Shown piece after piece: positions 42,424 through 52,637 of a DNA stretch of 64,000 nucleotides; position 1 is the stretch's first letter; each line of letters opens with the position of its first letter. A program made the translations under genes and the position numbers. The notes under the pieces were generated by a model. That model searched no databases. It worked only from the letters and a program-made list of their open reading frames with translations, and was not told the DNA's origin. Source of the DNA: Photobacterium arenosum (lineage in GTDB: Bacteria > Pseudomonadota > Gammaproteobacteria > Enterobacterales > Vibrionaceae); assembly GCF_014841115.1 (NCBI RefSeq), contig NZ_JACYTP010000012.1:62001-126000 (forward strand), read 5' to 3'.

Positions 42424-43674
42424 ATGCTAAAGCGTGACATGAATATTGCTGATTATGACGCAGAACTATTTGCGGCCATCCAGGAAGAGACTGCCCGTCA
42501 GGAAGAGCACATTGAGCTGATTGCTTCTGAAAACTACACCAGCCCGCGTGTAATGGAAGCACAGGGTTCACAGCTGACCAACAAGTATGCAGAAGGCTAC
42601 CCGGGCAAGCGCTATTACGGCGGCTGCGAGTATGTTGATAAAGCCGAGCAACTGGCTATTGACCGTGCCTGCCAGCTGTTTGGTGCCGAATATGCCAACG
42701 TTCAGCCGCATTCAGGCTCTCAGGCCAACAGCGCTGTATACATGGCACTGCTCAATGCCGGCGATACCGTTCTGGGCATGAGCCTGGCACACGGCGGTCA
42801 CCTGACGCACGGTTCACCGGTTAACTTTTCCGGTAAGCTGTACAACGTGATTCCTTACGGCATTGATGAAGCCGGCCAGATCGACTACGCAGAAGTTGAA
42901 GCGCTGGCACTGGAACACAAGCCGAAAATGATCATCGGTGGTTTCTCCGCTTACTCGCAAATCGTTGACTGGAAGCGGATGCGTGAAATCGCAGACAAAG
43001 CCGGCGCTTATTTCTTCGTGGATATGGCGCACGTAGCCGGTCTGATTGCAGCAGGTGTTTACCCTAACCCTGTGCCGCATGCGCACGTGGTCACCACCAC
43101 AACGCACAAAACACTGGCCGGTCCTCGCGGCGGTTTGATCTTGTCAAACGCGGGTGAAGATCTGTATAAGAAACTGAACTCTGCGGTATTCCCTGGTGGT
43201 CAGGGCGGCCCTCTGATGCACGTGATTGCAGCCAAAGCCGTGGCGTTCAAAGAGGCGATGGAGCCAGAGTTCCAGGCGTATCAGCAACGTGTGGTGGATA
43301 ACGCGAAAGCCATGGTCAGCCAGTTCCTGGAGCGCGGTTACAAAATCGTTTCCGGTGGCACCGAAAACCACCTGTTCCTGGTTGATCTGATTGACAAGAA
43401 CATCACAGGTAAAGACGCCGATGCAGCACTGGGTGCGGCCAACATCACGGTCAACAAGAACAGTGTTCCGAATGACCCGCGCAGCCCGTTTGTGACTTCC
43501 GGTATCCGTATCGGTACACCAGCAATTACCCGCCGTGGCTTCAACACTGAAGATGCCAAAGAACTGGCGAACTGGATTTGCGATGTGCTGGACAATATCG
43601 ATAACCCCGCGGTTATCGAAGCGACCAAAGCCAAAGTGCTGGAAATCTGCCAGCGCCTGCCGGTTTACGCATAA
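42424..43674 (+). CDS. glyA: Serine hydroxymethyltransferase
   Basis: PLP enzyme that converts serine and tetrahydrofolate to glycine and methylene-THF, the main one-carbon source. 416 residues (E. coli 417). The PLP lysine is in [14 protein letters not shown] (near 229); substrate motifs [11 protein letters not shown] and [18 protein letters not shown] lies upstream of the ATG. Its control by MetR and PurR ties one-carbon units to methionine and purine needs. Confidence 0.98.
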   Translation: MLKRDMNIADYDAELFAAIQEETARQEEHIELIASENYTSPRVMEAQGSQLTNKYAEGYPGKRYYGGCEYVDKAEQLAIDRACQLFGAEYANVQPHSGSQANSAVYMALLNAGDTVLGMSLAHGGHLTHGSPVNFSGKLYNVIPYGIDEAGQIDYAEVEALALEHKPKMIIGGFSAYSQIVDWKRMREIADKAGAYFFVDMAHVAGLIAAGVYPNPVPHAHVVTTTTHKTLAGPRGGLILSNAGEDLYKKLNSAVFPGGQGGPLMHVIAAKAVAFKEAMEPEFQAYQQRVVDNAKAMVSQFLERGYKIVSGGTENHLFLVDLIDKNITGKDADAALGAANITVNKNSVPNDPRSPFVTSGIRIGTPAITRRGFNTEDAKELANWICDVLDNIDNPAVIEATKAKVLEICQRLPVYA

Positions 43675-43738
43675 GCCAGCACAATGGGTGTCACTAAACA
43701 CCATTAAAGACCGATCCGCTCTTGGGTCTATCTTGTTC

Positions 43739-43764
43739 AACGGCATCCCTGGGATGCCGTTTTT
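43739..43764 (+). terminator. glyA terminator
   Basis: AACGGCATCC/GGATGCCGTT with a three-base loop and TTTT. Confidence 0.9.
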
Positions 43765-43843
43765 GTTGATAAAAATAATGGGCTAAGTCCTCGCATAGCG
43801 GTTGATTTGGGGTACACTGAGGCGACGAAATTGAGGAGGCAAG

Positions 43844-44293
43844 ATGCATTGTCCGTTTTGTGGTGCCAATGACACCAAAGTAATCGATTCCCGTCTGGTC
43901 GCTGATGGACATCAGGTTCGCCGACGTCGTCAGTGTCTGGCGTGCAGTGAACGTTATACGACGTTCGAAACCGCTGAGCTGGTGATGCCGCATGTCATCA
44001 AAACCAATGGCAGCCGCGAGCCGTTTAACGAAGAGAAACTGCGCGGCGGTATAGAACGTGCGCTTGAAAAGCGGCCTGTCAGCGCTGATGACATTGAACG
44101 CGCCATCAACACTATCAAATCTCGTCTGCGTGCAACGGGTGAGCGGGAAGTGAAATCAGACATGATTGGTAATCTGGTCATGGATGCCCTGATTGAGCTG
44201 GATAAAGTGGCTTACATCCGGTTTGCCTCTGTCTACCGTTCATTTGACGATCTCCGCGAGTTTGGCGAAGCCATAGCTAAACTGGAAAAATAA
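43844..44293 (+). CDS. nrdR: Ribonucleotide reductase regulator NrdR
   Basis: Repressor of nrd genes that senses ATP and dATP. 149 residues, the E. coli length. N-terminal zinc ribbon [11 protein letters not shown]...[12 protein letters not shown] and C-terminal ATP-cone from about residue 49. Excellent GAGGAGG ribosome site. It starts the nrdR-ribD-ribE-ribB-ribH-nusB cluster, an order widespread in gamma-proteobacteria. Confidence 0.98.
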   Translation: MHCPFCGANDTKVIDSRLVADGHQVRRRRQCLACSERYTTFETAELVMPHVIKTNGSREPFNEEKLRGGIERALEKRPVSADDIERAINTIKSRLRATGEREVKSDMIGNLVMDALIELDKVAYIRFASVYRSFDDLREFGEAIAKLEK

Positions 44294-44299
44294 ACCAAG

Positions 44300-45424
44300 A
44301 TGTTTACGCCTACTGATCACGCCATGATGCGCCGAGCCGTTAGCCTTGCCCGGCGTGGCCGTTTCACGACCGCCCCGAATCCGAATGTGGGCTGCGTCAT
44401 CGCCAAAGATAACGACATTATTGGCGAAGGTTATCATTACCGCGCGGGCCAGCCGCACGCCGAAGTGTTTGCATTACGTGCCGCTGGCGAGCAGGCCAAA
44501 GGGGCGACGGCCTATGTCACCCTAGAGCCTTGTTCCCATTACGGCCGTACACCGCCCTGTGCCGAAGCCCTGATAGCAGCGGGCGTTTCCCGGGTTGTCT
44601 GCGCCATGGTTGACCCTAATCCGAAGGTGGCGGGACGCGGTGTTGAGATGCTCAAACAAGCTGGCATTGCCGTTGAGACGGGTCTGCTTGAAGCCGATGC
44701 ACTGTCATTGAATCCCGGTTTTATCAAGCGAATGAAAACCGGCCTGCCTTATGTTCAGCTAAAACTGGCGGCCAGCCTGGATGGTAAAACCGCGCTGGCA
44801 AACGGTGTCAGCCAGTGGATAACCGGCTCTCAGGCTCGTGCTGATGTGCAGCGTTTTCGCGCCCAGGCGGGTGCGATTCTGTCAACCAGCTCAACGGTAC
44901 TCGCCGATGACCCGTCCTTGAATGTGCGCTGGCAGGAATTAGGGGCAGCCGTCCAGTCTGACTATCCGGAATCTGAGGTACGCCAGCCGGTACGGGTGAT
45001 TACTGACAGCCAGAACCGCTTGTTGCCGTCACAGCGTTTATTCGCGTTACCGGGAAAAGTGCTGCTGGCCAGAACACAAACTGATGAAGCACTATGGCCG
45101 GAACAGGTGCGGCAGTTACTGGTGCCTGCTCAGCCGGACGGTCAGCTAGACTTAACAGCACTGATGAAAGCGCTGGCAGCGGAAGATATTAACCATATTT
45201 GGGTAGAGGCCGGTGCGAGTCTGGCCGGGGCCCTGCTCAATGCCGGGCTGGTGGACGAATTCATTCTTTATCAGGCACCCAAACTCATGGGCAGCCATGG
45301 TCGCAGCCTGATAGATCTGACACAATTCACGGCTATGTCTCAGGTACCGGATGTGACGCTGAGCGATGTGCGCATGGTTGGTGCCGATATTCGGATCCGT
45401 GGCACTATAGCTCACCCTGCGTAA
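44300..45424 (+). CDS. ribD: Riboflavin biosynthesis bifunctional deaminase/reductase RibD
   Basis: Deaminates and then reduces the pyrimidine intermediate in riboflavin synthesis. 374 residues (E. coli 367). N-terminal cytidine-deaminase-like domain with zinc motif HAEVFAL and PCSHYGRTPPCAEAL; C-terminal DHFR-like reductase from about residue 150 (KLAASLDGKTALANGVSQWIT). Six bases after nrdR. Confidence 0.97.
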   Translation: MFTPTDHAMMRRAVSLARRGRFTTAPNPNVGCVIAKDNDIIGEGYHYRAGQPHAEVFALRAAGEQAKGATAYVTLEPCSHYGRTPPCAEALIAAGVSRVVCAMVDPNPKVAGRGVEMLKQAGIAVETGLLEADALSLNPGFIKRMKTGLPYVQLKLAASLDGKTALANGVSQWITGSQARADVQRFRAQAGAILSTSSTVLADDPSLNVRWQELGAAVQSDYPESEVRQPVRVITDSQNRLLPSQRLFALPGKVLLARTQTDEALWPEQVRQLLVPAQPDGQLDLTALMKALAAEDINHIWVEAGASLAGALLNAGLVDEFILYQAPKLMGSHGRSLIDLTQFTAMSQVPDVTLSDVRMVGADIRIRGTIAHPA

Positions 45425-45476
45425 CAGAATACGTCTGTGTATGGCATCGACAGGTGCCGGGTAAGGAAAAATTAGA

Positions 45477-46139
45477 ATGTTTACAGGTATTATTGAGGCC
45501 GTAGGTACGATTACGGCCATCACGCCAACCGGACAAGATGTGTCCGTGACTGTCGACAGCGGCAAGCTGGATTTAGCGGATGTCAAACTGGGCGACAGCA
45601 TAGCGACCAATGGTGTGTGTCTGACCGTGGTGAAACTGACCGGCAAAGGCTATGTCGCCGATCTGTCACTGGAAACCCTGAACCGCACGGCCTTTACCGA
45701 TTACAGCCCGGGTCAGCGGGTCAACCTGGAAAAAGCCATGTTGCCGACCACCCGTTTTGGCGGCCATATGGTTTCCGGCCACGTTGATAATGTCGGGGAG
45801 ATCATTTCCCGCACTCAGACCGGGCGGGCGATTGAGTTTTGGATCAAAGCACCGGATACCCTGGCCCGCTACATTGCTGAGAAAGGATCGGTGGCGATTG
45901 ACGGGATCAGCCTGACAGTGAATGCCGTCCGCGGGGCGGAATTCAAATTGACGATTGTGCCTCACACGGCATCGGAAACCACTATGGAACACTTTAAGCC
46001 AGGCCGTAAAGTGAATCTTGAAGTGGACGTGATTGCCCGTTACCTGGAGCGTTTGATGCTGGGAGAGAAAGCGGCTGAGTCTGAGCCATCGTCTGAACTC
46101 AGTATGGCGCTGCTGGCCCGTAGCGGGTTTCTGGGCTGA
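45477..46139 (+). CDS. ribE: Riboflavin synthase alpha subunit
   Basis: Dismutates two lumazine molecules to riboflavin. Called ribC in E. coli. 220 residues, with two repeated domains each starting with the family motif (MFTGIIEAVGTI at 1 and MVSGHVDNVGEI near 98). AAGGAA precedes the ATG. Confidence 0.96.
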   Translation: MFTGIIEAVGTITAITPTGQDVSVTVDSGKLDLADVKLGDSIATNGVCLTVVKLTGKGYVADLSLETLNRTAFTDYSPGQRVNLEKAMLPTTRFGGHMVSGHVDNVGEIISRTQTGRAIEFWIKAPDTLARYIAEKGSVAIDGISLTVNAVRGAEFKLTIVPHTASETTMEHFKPGRKVNLEVDVIARYLERLMLGEKAAESEPSSELSMALLARSGFLG

Positions 46140-46198
46140 TGATGCAGCCTGAGCAAGATTAAGTACTACGACAATCATTTGGGTAGAGGGAATACAAC

Positions 46199-47302
46199 AT
46201 GGCGTTGAGTAGCGCGAAGGACATCATTGAAGATATACGTCAGGGTAAGCTGGTTATCCTGATGGATGACGAAGACAGGGAAAATGAAGGCGATCTGATC
46301 ATTGCCGCGGAAAAAATTACCCCTGAAGCGATCAACTTTATGGCGACTCACGGTCGCGGCCTGATCTGTCTGACACTGACGCAGGCCCGCTGTCAGCAGC
46401 TGAAACTGCCACTGATGGTGCAGGATAACGCGGAACAGTTCAGTACCAATTTCACCGTATCGATAGAAGCTGCCAGCGGCGTGACCACAGGGATCTCCGC
46501 AGCGGATCGTGCCCGTACTGTGCAGGCTGCGGTGGCCCAGAATGCGTCTCCTGCCGATATTGTCATGCCTGGTCATATTTTCCCTCTGATGGCGCAGGAA
46601 GGCGGGGTGCTTGCCCGCGCAGGCCATACTGAAGCGGGTTGTGACATCGCCCGTCTGGCAGGTCTTGAGCCATCCAGTGTGATTGTTGAGATCCTCAACC
46701 CGGATGGCACCATGGCACGACGCCCGGATCTGGAAGTGTTTGCCGCCGAGCACGGCCTAAAGCTGGGGACGATCGCCGATTTAATCGAATACCGTAACAA
46801 TAACGAAACCACGATTGAGCGTGTGGCCGAATGCAGTCTGCCAACGGAATTTGGCGATTTCGATCTGATCACCTATCGCGATACTATCGACAACCAAATT
46901 CACCATGCCTTGCGTAAAGGGGACGTAAACCCATCGAATCCGACGCTGGTTCGCGTTCACCTGCAGGACACCTTCAAAGATATCCTGCATTCCGGGGCGT
47001 CGCAGTGGACTTTGCCGATGGCCATGCAGCGTATCGCTGAGGAAGGCGGTGTGATGGTGATTCTCAATCGCCATGAAACCCAGGAAGGCATTATCACCAA
47101 AGTGAAGAATCTGGCAGCCCAGGCCGATGGTCAGCCTGGTGTGAAACTGAATCCGAAGAACCCGTCACGTCAGGTGGGTGTCGGCTCGCAGATCCTGGCG
47201 GATTTAGGTGTTGGCAAAATGCGTCTGCTGTCGTCCAGCAATCAGCGCTATCACTCACTGTCCGGTTTCGGACTGGAAGTGGTGGAATATATTTGCGATT
47301 AA
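46199..47302 (+). CDS. ribBX: 3,4-dihydroxy-2-butanone-4-phosphate synthase fused to a degenerate GTP cyclohydrolase II-like domain (RibBX type)
   Basis: The N-terminal 205 residues form an intact RibB ([38 protein letters not shown]), making the four-carbon riboflavin unit. The C-terminal 160 residues resemble GTP cyclohydrolase II, but the zinc motif SECLTGD...CDCG is missing: where it should be the sequence is [20 protein letters not shown] with no Cys. Cyclohydrolase activity is therefore unlikely and a separate ribA is needed elsewhere. This architecture fits RibBX proteins reported from marine gamma-proteobacteria. 367 residues, shorter than true RibBA. Confidence 0.92.
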   Translation: MALSSAKDIIEDIRQGKLVILMDDEDRENEGDLIIAAEKITPEAINFMATHGRGLICLTLTQARCQQLKLPLMVQDNAEQFSTNFTVSIEAASGVTTGISAADRARTVQAAVAQNASPADIVMPGHIFPLMAQEGGVLARAGHTEAGCDIARLAGLEPSSVIVEILNPDGTMARRPDLEVFAAEHGLKLGTIADLIEYRNNNETTIERVAECSLPTEFGDFDLITYRDTIDNQIHHALRKGDVNPSNPTLVRVHLQDTFKDILHSGASQWTLPMAMQRIAEEGGVMVILNRHETQEGIITKVKNLAAQADGQPGVKLNPKNPSRQVGVGSQILADLGVGKMRLLSSSNQRYHSLSGFGLEVVEYICD

Positions 47303-47395
47303 GGTCTGTTGACCCTAACGCACTGTTTTTATTAATCCCTAATCCGGAATAGAGATCGCATAACGCTGCCGGGAGAGCCTTGACAGTGAAGTCAA

Positions 47396-47424
47396 TTGGT
47401 ATCATGTATAAATTGTGATAGACT
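47396..47424 (+). promoter_or_regulatory. Possible ribH-nusB promoter
   Basis: TTGGTA (47396-47401), 17-base spacer, TAGACT (47419-47424). A perfect TTGACA at 47380 is 21 bases from a TATAAA at 47407, too far for a normal promoter. No FMN riboswitch signature is seen. Confidence 0.4.
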
Positions 47425-47473
47425 CCCGCGGTTTCTCAATCCGGAAAGAAAAGACATAGTCACAGGAAGGCCC

Positions 47474-47944
47474 ATGAAGGTAATCGAAGGCGCCATTGCG
47501 GCACCCAACGCAAAAATTGCTATTGTTATCAGTCGCTTCAACAGTTTCATCAATGACAGCCTGCTGGCGGGTGCGCTGGACGCACTCAAACGTCAGGGAC
47601 AGGTAAGCGACGACAACATTACCGTTGTTCGTTGTCCTGGTGCTTATGAGCTGCCTCTGGTCGCCCAGCAAGTTGCTAAAAGCGATCGCTACGATGCTAT
47701 CGTGGCACTGGGTTCTGTGATCCGCGGCGGTACTCCGCATTTCGAGTATGTTGCCGGTGAATGTAATAAAGGTCTGGCTCAGGTGGCTCTGGAGTACAAC
47801 ACTCCGGTTTCATTTGGTGTTCTGACTGTAGACACAATTGAACAAGCCATCGAGCGTGCCGGTACCAAGGCTGGTAATAAAGGGGCAGAGGCTGCACTCA
47901 GCGCGCTTGAGATGGTAAATGTCCTGTCCCAAATTGAATCCTAA
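47474..47944 (+). CDS. ribH: 6,7-dimethyl-8-ribityllumazine synthase
   Basis: Joins the RibB and RibD products into lumazine. 156 residues, the E. coli RibE length. Motifs [32 protein letters not shown] and [21 protein letters not shown] places the ATG at 47474. Confidence 0.97.
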   Translation: MKVIEGAIAAPNAKIAIVISRFNSFINDSLLAGALDALKRQGQVSDDNITVVRCPGAYELPLVAQQVAKSDRYDAIVALGSVIRGGTPHFEYVAGECNKGLAQVALEYNTPVSFGVLTVDTIEQAIERAGTKAGNKGAEAALSALEMVNVLSQIES

Positions 47945-47955
47945 TGGGGGTTAGA

Positions 47956-48414
47956 GTGAAACCAGCCGCACGTCGTAACGCACGACACTTTGCCGTCCAG
48001 GCCATTTATTCCTGGCAAATCACCAAAGAAAATGCTGCCGATATCGAGCTGCATTTTCTGTCTGGCGAACAGTTTGAAGAAGAAGCTCATCGGGCTGATG
48101 CTCCTGTACTGGCAGCACCGCACACTGATGTTGAGTACTTCCGTGACTTGTTCACCGGAGTGGTGCTGAACTATCAGGAACTGGACAGCAAGATGCGTCC
48201 CTATCTGTCACGTCCTTTGCAGGATCTGGACCAGATGGAACTGGCGCTACTGCGTCTGGCCTTGTACGAAATCATGAAGCGTGAAGACGTACCGTACAAA
48301 GTTGTGATTAATGAAGCGATTGAGCTGGCGAAAATCTTCGGTGCCGAAGACAGCCATAAATTCGTAAACGGTGTGCTGGATAAGCTGGCCCCGGTTTTAC
48401 GTAAAAAAGCATAA
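47956..48414 (+). CDS. nusB: Transcription antitermination factor NusB
   Basis: RNA-binding factor that with NusE recognises boxA and promotes rRNA antitermination; SuhB at 2.7 kb is a partner in that complex. 152 residues from a GTG at 47956 behind GGGGGT, matching MKPAARR of E. coli; an ATG at 47944 overlapping the ribH stop is an alternative. Conserved [17 protein letters not shown] at the C-terminus. Confidence 0.96.
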   Translation: MKPAARRNARHFAVQAIYSWQITKENAADIELHFLSGEQFEEEAHRADAPVLAAPHTDVEYFRDLFTGVVLNYQELDSKMRPYLSRPLQDLDQMELALLRLALYEIMKREDVPYKVVINEAIELAKIFGAEDSHKFVNGVLDKLAPVLRKKA

Positions 48415-48432
48415 TCGCTTCGATGCGAACTG

Positions 48433-48456
48433 AGGCCAGCTCTGCTGGCCTTTTTT
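48433..48456 (+). terminator. Terminator after nusB
   Basis: AGGCCAGC, loop TCT, GCTGGCCT, six T. thiL starts 30 bases on. Confidence 0.88.
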
Positions 48457-48485
48457 CTGAGTTTCAGCAACCGACTTGACCTCTT

Positions 48486-49463
48486 ATGGCTAGTAATGAA
48501 TTTGATTTGATAGCCCGTTATTTTGCCCGCCAGCCGGTCCAGCGCCGGGATGTGGTGCTGGCCATCGGTGACGACTGCGCCTTGCTTGAGGCACCTGCAG
48601 GTAGCCACCTTGCGGTCAGCACGGACTCACTGGTTTGCGGTAACCATTTCCTGCCCGGTATGGATCCCGCGCTGCTGGCTAAAAAAGCCCTGGCTGCGAA
48701 CTTAAGTGATTTAGCGGCCATGGGTGCCACGCCTGCCTGGGTATCTCTGGCGCTGACCCTGCCGGAAGCCGACGAAGCCTGGTTAGCCCGGTTCTGTGAT
48801 GGCTTTTTTGAGATGGCCGATTACTATCAGGTACAGCTGATTGGCGGGGATACCACCAAAGGCCCGCTGAGCCTGACACTGACCATTCAGGGATTTGTGC
48901 CTCACGGGCAAGCGCTGACGCGGCACGGGGCAGGTTCCGGGGACTGGATTTATGTCACTGGCTGTCTTGGCGACAGTGCGGCAGGGCTGGCGGTGTTGCT
49001 GGAGCAGGCAAAGCATATTGATGCTGCATTAGCTGAACATCTTCTTAATCGCCACTATCAACCTCAGCCGCGGGTGCTGGCCGGTCAGGCATTACGGGGC
49101 ATTGCCTCTTCGGCACTGGATATATCCGATGGTCTGATTGCTGATCTGGGCCATATCCTTAACCGCTCTCAGGTGGGGGCGGTGATTGATGCAGACAGCC
49201 TGCCATTGTCACCCGAGCTGGTGGCATTTTGTGGCGGAGACAGGGATGCGGCCATCAAGATGGCGCTGACAAGCGGCGAGGAGTACGAGCTGTGCTTCAC
49301 CGTGCCAGCCCATAACCGTGGTACCTTGGATGTTGCTCTGTCTCATGCCGGGGTGAAAGCAACCTGTATTGGCCAGATCCGGCCCGGCAGCAATGTTGTA
49401 CTTGAGCGAAACGGGCTGCAATTGGACTGGCAGCTGCGTGGATACGATCATTTTTCGGGGTAA
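48486..49463 (+). CDS. thiL: Thiamine-monophosphate kinase
   Basis: Phosphorylates thiamine monophosphate to the active cofactor. 325 residues (E. coli 325). AIRS/PurM-type fold with Mg motifs AIGDDCALL and [20 protein letters not shown]. Weak ribosome site; start chosen by comparison ([13 protein letters not shown]). Confidence 0.96.
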   Translation: MASNEFDLIARYFARQPVQRRDVVLAIGDDCALLEAPAGSHLAVSTDSLVCGNHFLPGMDPALLAKKALAANLSDLAAMGATPAWVSLALTLPEADEAWLARFCDGFFEMADYYQVQLIGGDTTKGPLSLTLTIQGFVPHGQALTRHGAGSGDWIYVTGCLGDSAAGLAVLLEQAKHIDAALAEHLLNRHYQPQPRVLAGQALRGIASSALDISDGLIADLGHILNRSQVGAVIDADSLPLSPELVAFCGGDRDAAIKMALTSGEEYELCFTVPAHNRGTLDVALSHAGVKATCIGQIRPGSNVVLERNGLQLDWQLRGYDHFSG

Positions 49464-49466
49464 GTA

Positions 49467-49952
49467 GTGCGAGATCCCAAACTTTATATCAAATTAAGTA
49501 ATCCCTGGCATTTTCTGGCCACGGGATTTGGCAGCGGTTTGTCTCCTGTGATTCCGGGAACTGTCGGTACACTGGCATCTGTCCCGCTCTATTACTTGCT
49601 GGCTCAGTTACCTTATGCAGCTTATATCGGCATTACGCTGGCAGCGGCAGTGATTGGGGTGCTGATTTGTCGTAATACCGCCCAGGATATGGGCGTGCAT
49701 GACCACGGCAGCATAGTGTGGGATGAGTTTGTCGGCTTCTGGATCACCATGGCTGTTGCCCCGCCTATGAGTCTGCCCTGGGTCGTCAGCGGTTTTATCT
49801 TATTTCGCTTTTTCGACATGGTAAAACCCTGGCCGATCAGCTGGCTGGATAAAAATGTCCACGGCGGGCTGGGTATCATGATAGATGACATCCTCGCTGG
49901 TTTTATGGCTATGATCACCCTGTGGGGCGTGGGCCACTGGATGGGCTGGTAG
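49467..49952 (+). CDS. pgpA: Phosphatidylglycerophosphatase A
   Basis: Inner-membrane phosphatase that makes phosphatidylglycerol from PGP. 161 residues with three or four membrane spans and the catalytic motif WDEFVGFW. GTG start three bases after the thiL stop, so the two are coupled. Slightly shorter than E. coli PgpA (172). Confidence 0.95.
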   Translation: MRDPKLYIKLSNPWHFLATGFGSGLSPVIPGTVGTLASVPLYYLLAQLPYAAYIGITLAAAVIGVLICRNTAQDMGVHDHGSIVWDEFVGFWITMAVAPPMSLPWVVSGFILFRFFDMVKPWPISWLDKNVHGGLGIMIDDILAGFMAMITLWGVGHWMGW

Positions 49953-49980
49953 CCGCGAATCACAGCAGGTAAAACCCTCA

Positions 49981-50008
49981 AACCGTGCAAGCTGCACGGT
50001 TTTTTTTG
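49981..50008 (+). terminator. thiL-pgpA terminator
   Basis: AACCGTGCA, loop AGC, TGCACGGTT and a T-run of about eight. Confidence 0.92.
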
Positions 50009-50087
50009 TCCAATTTTTAACCCAACTTCACAGCACGATTCACACTATCCTTAAGCTGAACCGGGGAGAGGATCCTGGGAGAATAAG

Positions 50088-51749
50088 ATGCAGAGAGTGA
50101 ATCTGATCCTTGTCGTTCTACTGTTGCTGGCCGGTGTTGCCCGGGCGCAGGTGTATCCGTCGACAGGCAGTGCCTGGCTGACACCGGGAGGGTGGGAAGA
50201 GCCGCTGTCTACCTCACGGTTTGATTCTGCCGAAGCGGTGACGCGCTGGGAGTTCCGCCATGCCGATTTGGTGCTGGGTAACTGGCAATCGGCCGCGCTG
50301 AATGAAGCTGGTACAGTACTGCTACCTTTTCACGCTCAAAACCTGTCTTGTGAACCCGATGAGCAACAGCGCTGGCTGGCGCAGCAGGCCGGCGCAAATG
50401 GCCGGGATCCGGAAAGTGCATTCCTGCATTTTGCGCAAGATACCCGGCTGTCACTCAGCGCTACAAACCTGCAATTAGACCGCCTGCTGGAAACCAAACC
50501 CTGGCTGAGCAGGACCGCGGATACCCTGACCATTCCGGGCTGGGATCCGGTGAACGACACAGACAGTAACGGACAACTGAGCGACGCGGAATATCAGCAG
50601 CGGCTGAACCCCTTGGCCAGCGCTCGGTTTGCGTATCAGGCCCGGGTATTGCTGACCGGCCAGCTGCAAGGCGGCATCTGCACCTTTCGGACTAACCTCT
50701 CTGATTCTGCCGTTCGAACCCAACTGATCAACTGGTATCGCTATCACTGGCGGCAGATGGCAGCAGATGGCGGTTATACCCCTCGTCTGAGGCCTTTGCT
50801 CGGGCCTGATATTCTGCCGGTAGTGAGCGGTGGTCAGATCCTGGAATTGTCATTACAGGCCGGCACCACGGAAGCAGAAGAGCGGTATTTGGCACAATTG
50901 GTTGAGTTTTTAGGTCAGTTAAAGCAACAGCTCGATCCTGCTCTTCTTGGCGTTTCAACTTCCGGACTGGCGTTATGGCCTGATGAGACGGTTTCCGCGC
51001 CATTGCGCTCGCAGGTTGATTTTTGGGTTCGCCCTCGCTTTCTAACACCGGCAATGGGGCTGGCCCGTATTCAGCAAAGCTGGCAACATTTTGCGCTGAG
51101 TAGCGAAGGAGCCAACAGTGTGCTGATGGTGTCGATGCGTGATGGCCACAGCTATCTCCATCCGGGAGATGAAAGGGCCTGGCATCAGGATGTCGAAACC
51201 GGGCTTGCACTCTATTACCTGTTTAATTTGCCGGGCCAGACTTACTATCACAACTGGAGCGGCAGCCTGAGCGTTGACAGTACCAATACCAGTATGCGGG
51301 ACTGGTACCGGCCAGGGCTGCCTAAAAACTGGGTCTATCAGCCGACTGCCATGCTCAGGGTGGATCTCGGCGAGCCGGTATCCGCACCTAAAGGTTATAA
51401 GCCTGTCTGGTGGCAGGCTGAGCCGCTCAGTGGTGACAGTCGCGATTCTGTGCTGGGCAGCTACAAGGTCGCGCCTGTTCACTGGTTCTGGCTGTACCGC
51501 ACTGGCTGGTTTGGCAAACAGCCCTCAGAGGGGGTGATTGCCCGTCGCTATGAGCATGGGCTGGTGCTTTACCGGGCGGTTCAGCAAGCGGGTCAGAGTC
51601 GCTTTCTGGAAGCGAAACCGATGCGCATCTCCCTGCCGGGTACCTATATCCGGATCTTTTACGACGGTACCACCAGCGAGCCGATGAATTACATTGAGCT
51701 CGGAGGCTATGAAGGGGCGGTATTACAAAAAGCAGGGTCAGAGCAATAA
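50088..51749 (+). CDS. Exported protein of unknown function with an EF-hand loop
   Basis: I do not recognise the family with confidence. 553 residues. Signal peptide: hydrophobic core LILVVLLLLAGVA, likely cleavage after ARA (residue 20). Residues 157-168 (DTDSNGQLSDAE) are a canonical EF-hand or dockerin-type Ca2+ loop, D-x-D-x-N-G-x-L-x-x-x-E. The rest is a long domain rich in Trp and Tyr (RWEFRHADLVLGNWQ, NWYRYHWRQMAADGGYTPRLRP, WLYRTGWFGKQPSEG), which has the feel of a carbohydrate-active enzyme; a GHL15-type putative glycoside hydrolase is possible but unproven. It stands alone and is convergent with the ABC operon. Confidence 0.8.
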   Translation: MQRVNLILVVLLLLAGVARAQVYPSTGSAWLTPGGWEEPLSTSRFDSAEAVTRWEFRHADLVLGNWQSAALNEAGTVLLPFHAQNLSCEPDEQQRWLAQQAGANGRDPESAFLHFAQDTRLSLSATNLQLDRLLETKPWLSRTADTLTIPGWDPVNDTDSNGQLSDAEYQQRLNPLASARFAYQARVLLTGQLQGGICTFRTNLSDSAVRTQLINWYRYHWRQMAADGGYTPRLRPLLGPDILPVVSGGQILELSLQAGTTEAEERYLAQLVEFLGQLKQQLDPALLGVSTSGLALWPDETVSAPLRSQVDFWVRPRFLTPAMGLARIQQSWQHFALSSEGANSVLMVSMRDGHSYLHPGDERAWHQDVETGLALYYLFNLPGQTYYHNWSGSLSVDSTNTSMRDWYRPGLPKNWVYQPTAMLRVDLGEPVSAPKGYKPVWWQAEPLSGDSRDSVLGSYKVAPVHWFWLYRTGWFGKQPSEGVIARRYEHGLVLYRAVQQAGQSRFLEAKPMRISLPGTYIRIFYDGTTSEPMNYIELGGYEGAVLQKAGSEQ

Positions 51750-51764
51750 ACAAGAGAGCAATAA

Positions 51765-51788
51765 AAAAGGCGGGATGAGCCGCCTTTT
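51765..51788. terminator. Bidirectional terminator
   Basis: AAAAGGCGG, loop GATGAG, CCGCCTTTT between the exported protein gene and the ABC operon. Confidence 0.85.
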
Positions 51789-51818
51789 GAAGGTCTTATC
51801 GAAAACTGGGTATCGGGA

Positions 51819-52613
51819 TCAGCCCAGCAGCAGACTGTCATCGGCCAGCTCTTCGCCACGCACTTTACTGAACATGTCGAGCAAGTGCTTCACGTCCATA
51901 TCAGCGCGTTCCTGTCCTGCCACATCCAGCACTATATTGCCCTGGTGCAGCATCACGGTACGATCGCCGTATGCCAGCGCATCTTTCATTGAGTGGGTGA
52001 CCATCAGGACGGTCAGGTCGAATTCTTCGACTACCCGTTTGGTCAGCTCCAGCACGAAAGCGGCCATACGCGGATCGAGCGCGGCGGTATGCTCGTCCAG
52101 CAGCAAGAGTTTACTGTCTGCCAGTGTGGCCATGACCAGACTGACAGCCTGACGCTGGCCGCCGGACAGCAAGCCAATGCTGTCGCTCAGCCTATCTTCC
52201 AGTCCCAGCCCCAGAATGCTGATGCGTTCCTGAAACAGCTTACGGCGCTGGGAAGATAATGCCAGTTTCCAGGTACGGCGGCTGCCACGCTGGACAGCTA
52301 GCGCCATGTTCTCTTCAATCGTGAGTGAAGCACAGGTGCCAGCCAGTGGATCCTGAAACACCCGGGCAGCATATTGCGCCCGCTCGTGCACGGCTTTGCT
52401 GGTCACGTCGACACCATTAATGACCACCTTGCCGTCTGACATAGGCGTTTCACCGCTGACAGCACCGAGCAGGGTCGATTTACCGGCACCGTTTGAGCCG
52501 ATAACAGTGACAAACTGGCGTTCCGGCACTGTCAGGTTAACCCCGCGCAGGGCCTGATTTTCCAGAATGGTGCCTTCATTGAAGGTAACGCGGATATTAC
52601 TGAGTTCAATCAT
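51819..52613 (-). CDS. ABC transporter ATP-binding protein (COG1101 type)
   Basis: 264 residues. Walker A GSNGAGKST, signature LLSGGQRQAVSLV, Walker B LLLLDEHTAAL; the family hallmark DPLAGTCASLTIEENMALA lies between them. Powers the importer encoded with the next two genes. Third in a three-gene operon read leftward; the substrate is not determined. Related Gram-positive systems (TrpXYZ) carry tryptophan. Confidence 0.88.
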   Translation of the reverse strand: MIELSNIRVTFNEGTILENQALRGVNLTVPERQFVTVIGSNGAGKSTLLGAVSGETPMSDGKVVINGVDVTSKAVHERAQYAARVFQDPLAGTCASLTIEENMALAVQRGSRRTWKLALSSQRRKLFQERISILGLGLEDRLSDSIGLLSGGQRQAVSLVMATLADSKLLLLDEHTAALDPRMAAFVLELTKRVVEEFDLTVLMVTHSMKDALAYGDRTVMLHQGNIVLDVAGQERADMDVKHLLDMFSKVRGEELADDSLLLG

Positions 52614-52637
52614 AGTGTTACTACCTTCTTTTCCGGC

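Noticed and set aside
47380..47412. TTGACA/TATAAA promoter pair before ribH
   Set aside because: The 21-base spacer is too long; a 17-base pair further down is preferred.
45425..47473. FMN riboswitch upstream of ribE, ribBX or ribH
   Set aside because: The gaps are short (52, 59 and 171 bases) and lack the conserved RFN sequence blocks.
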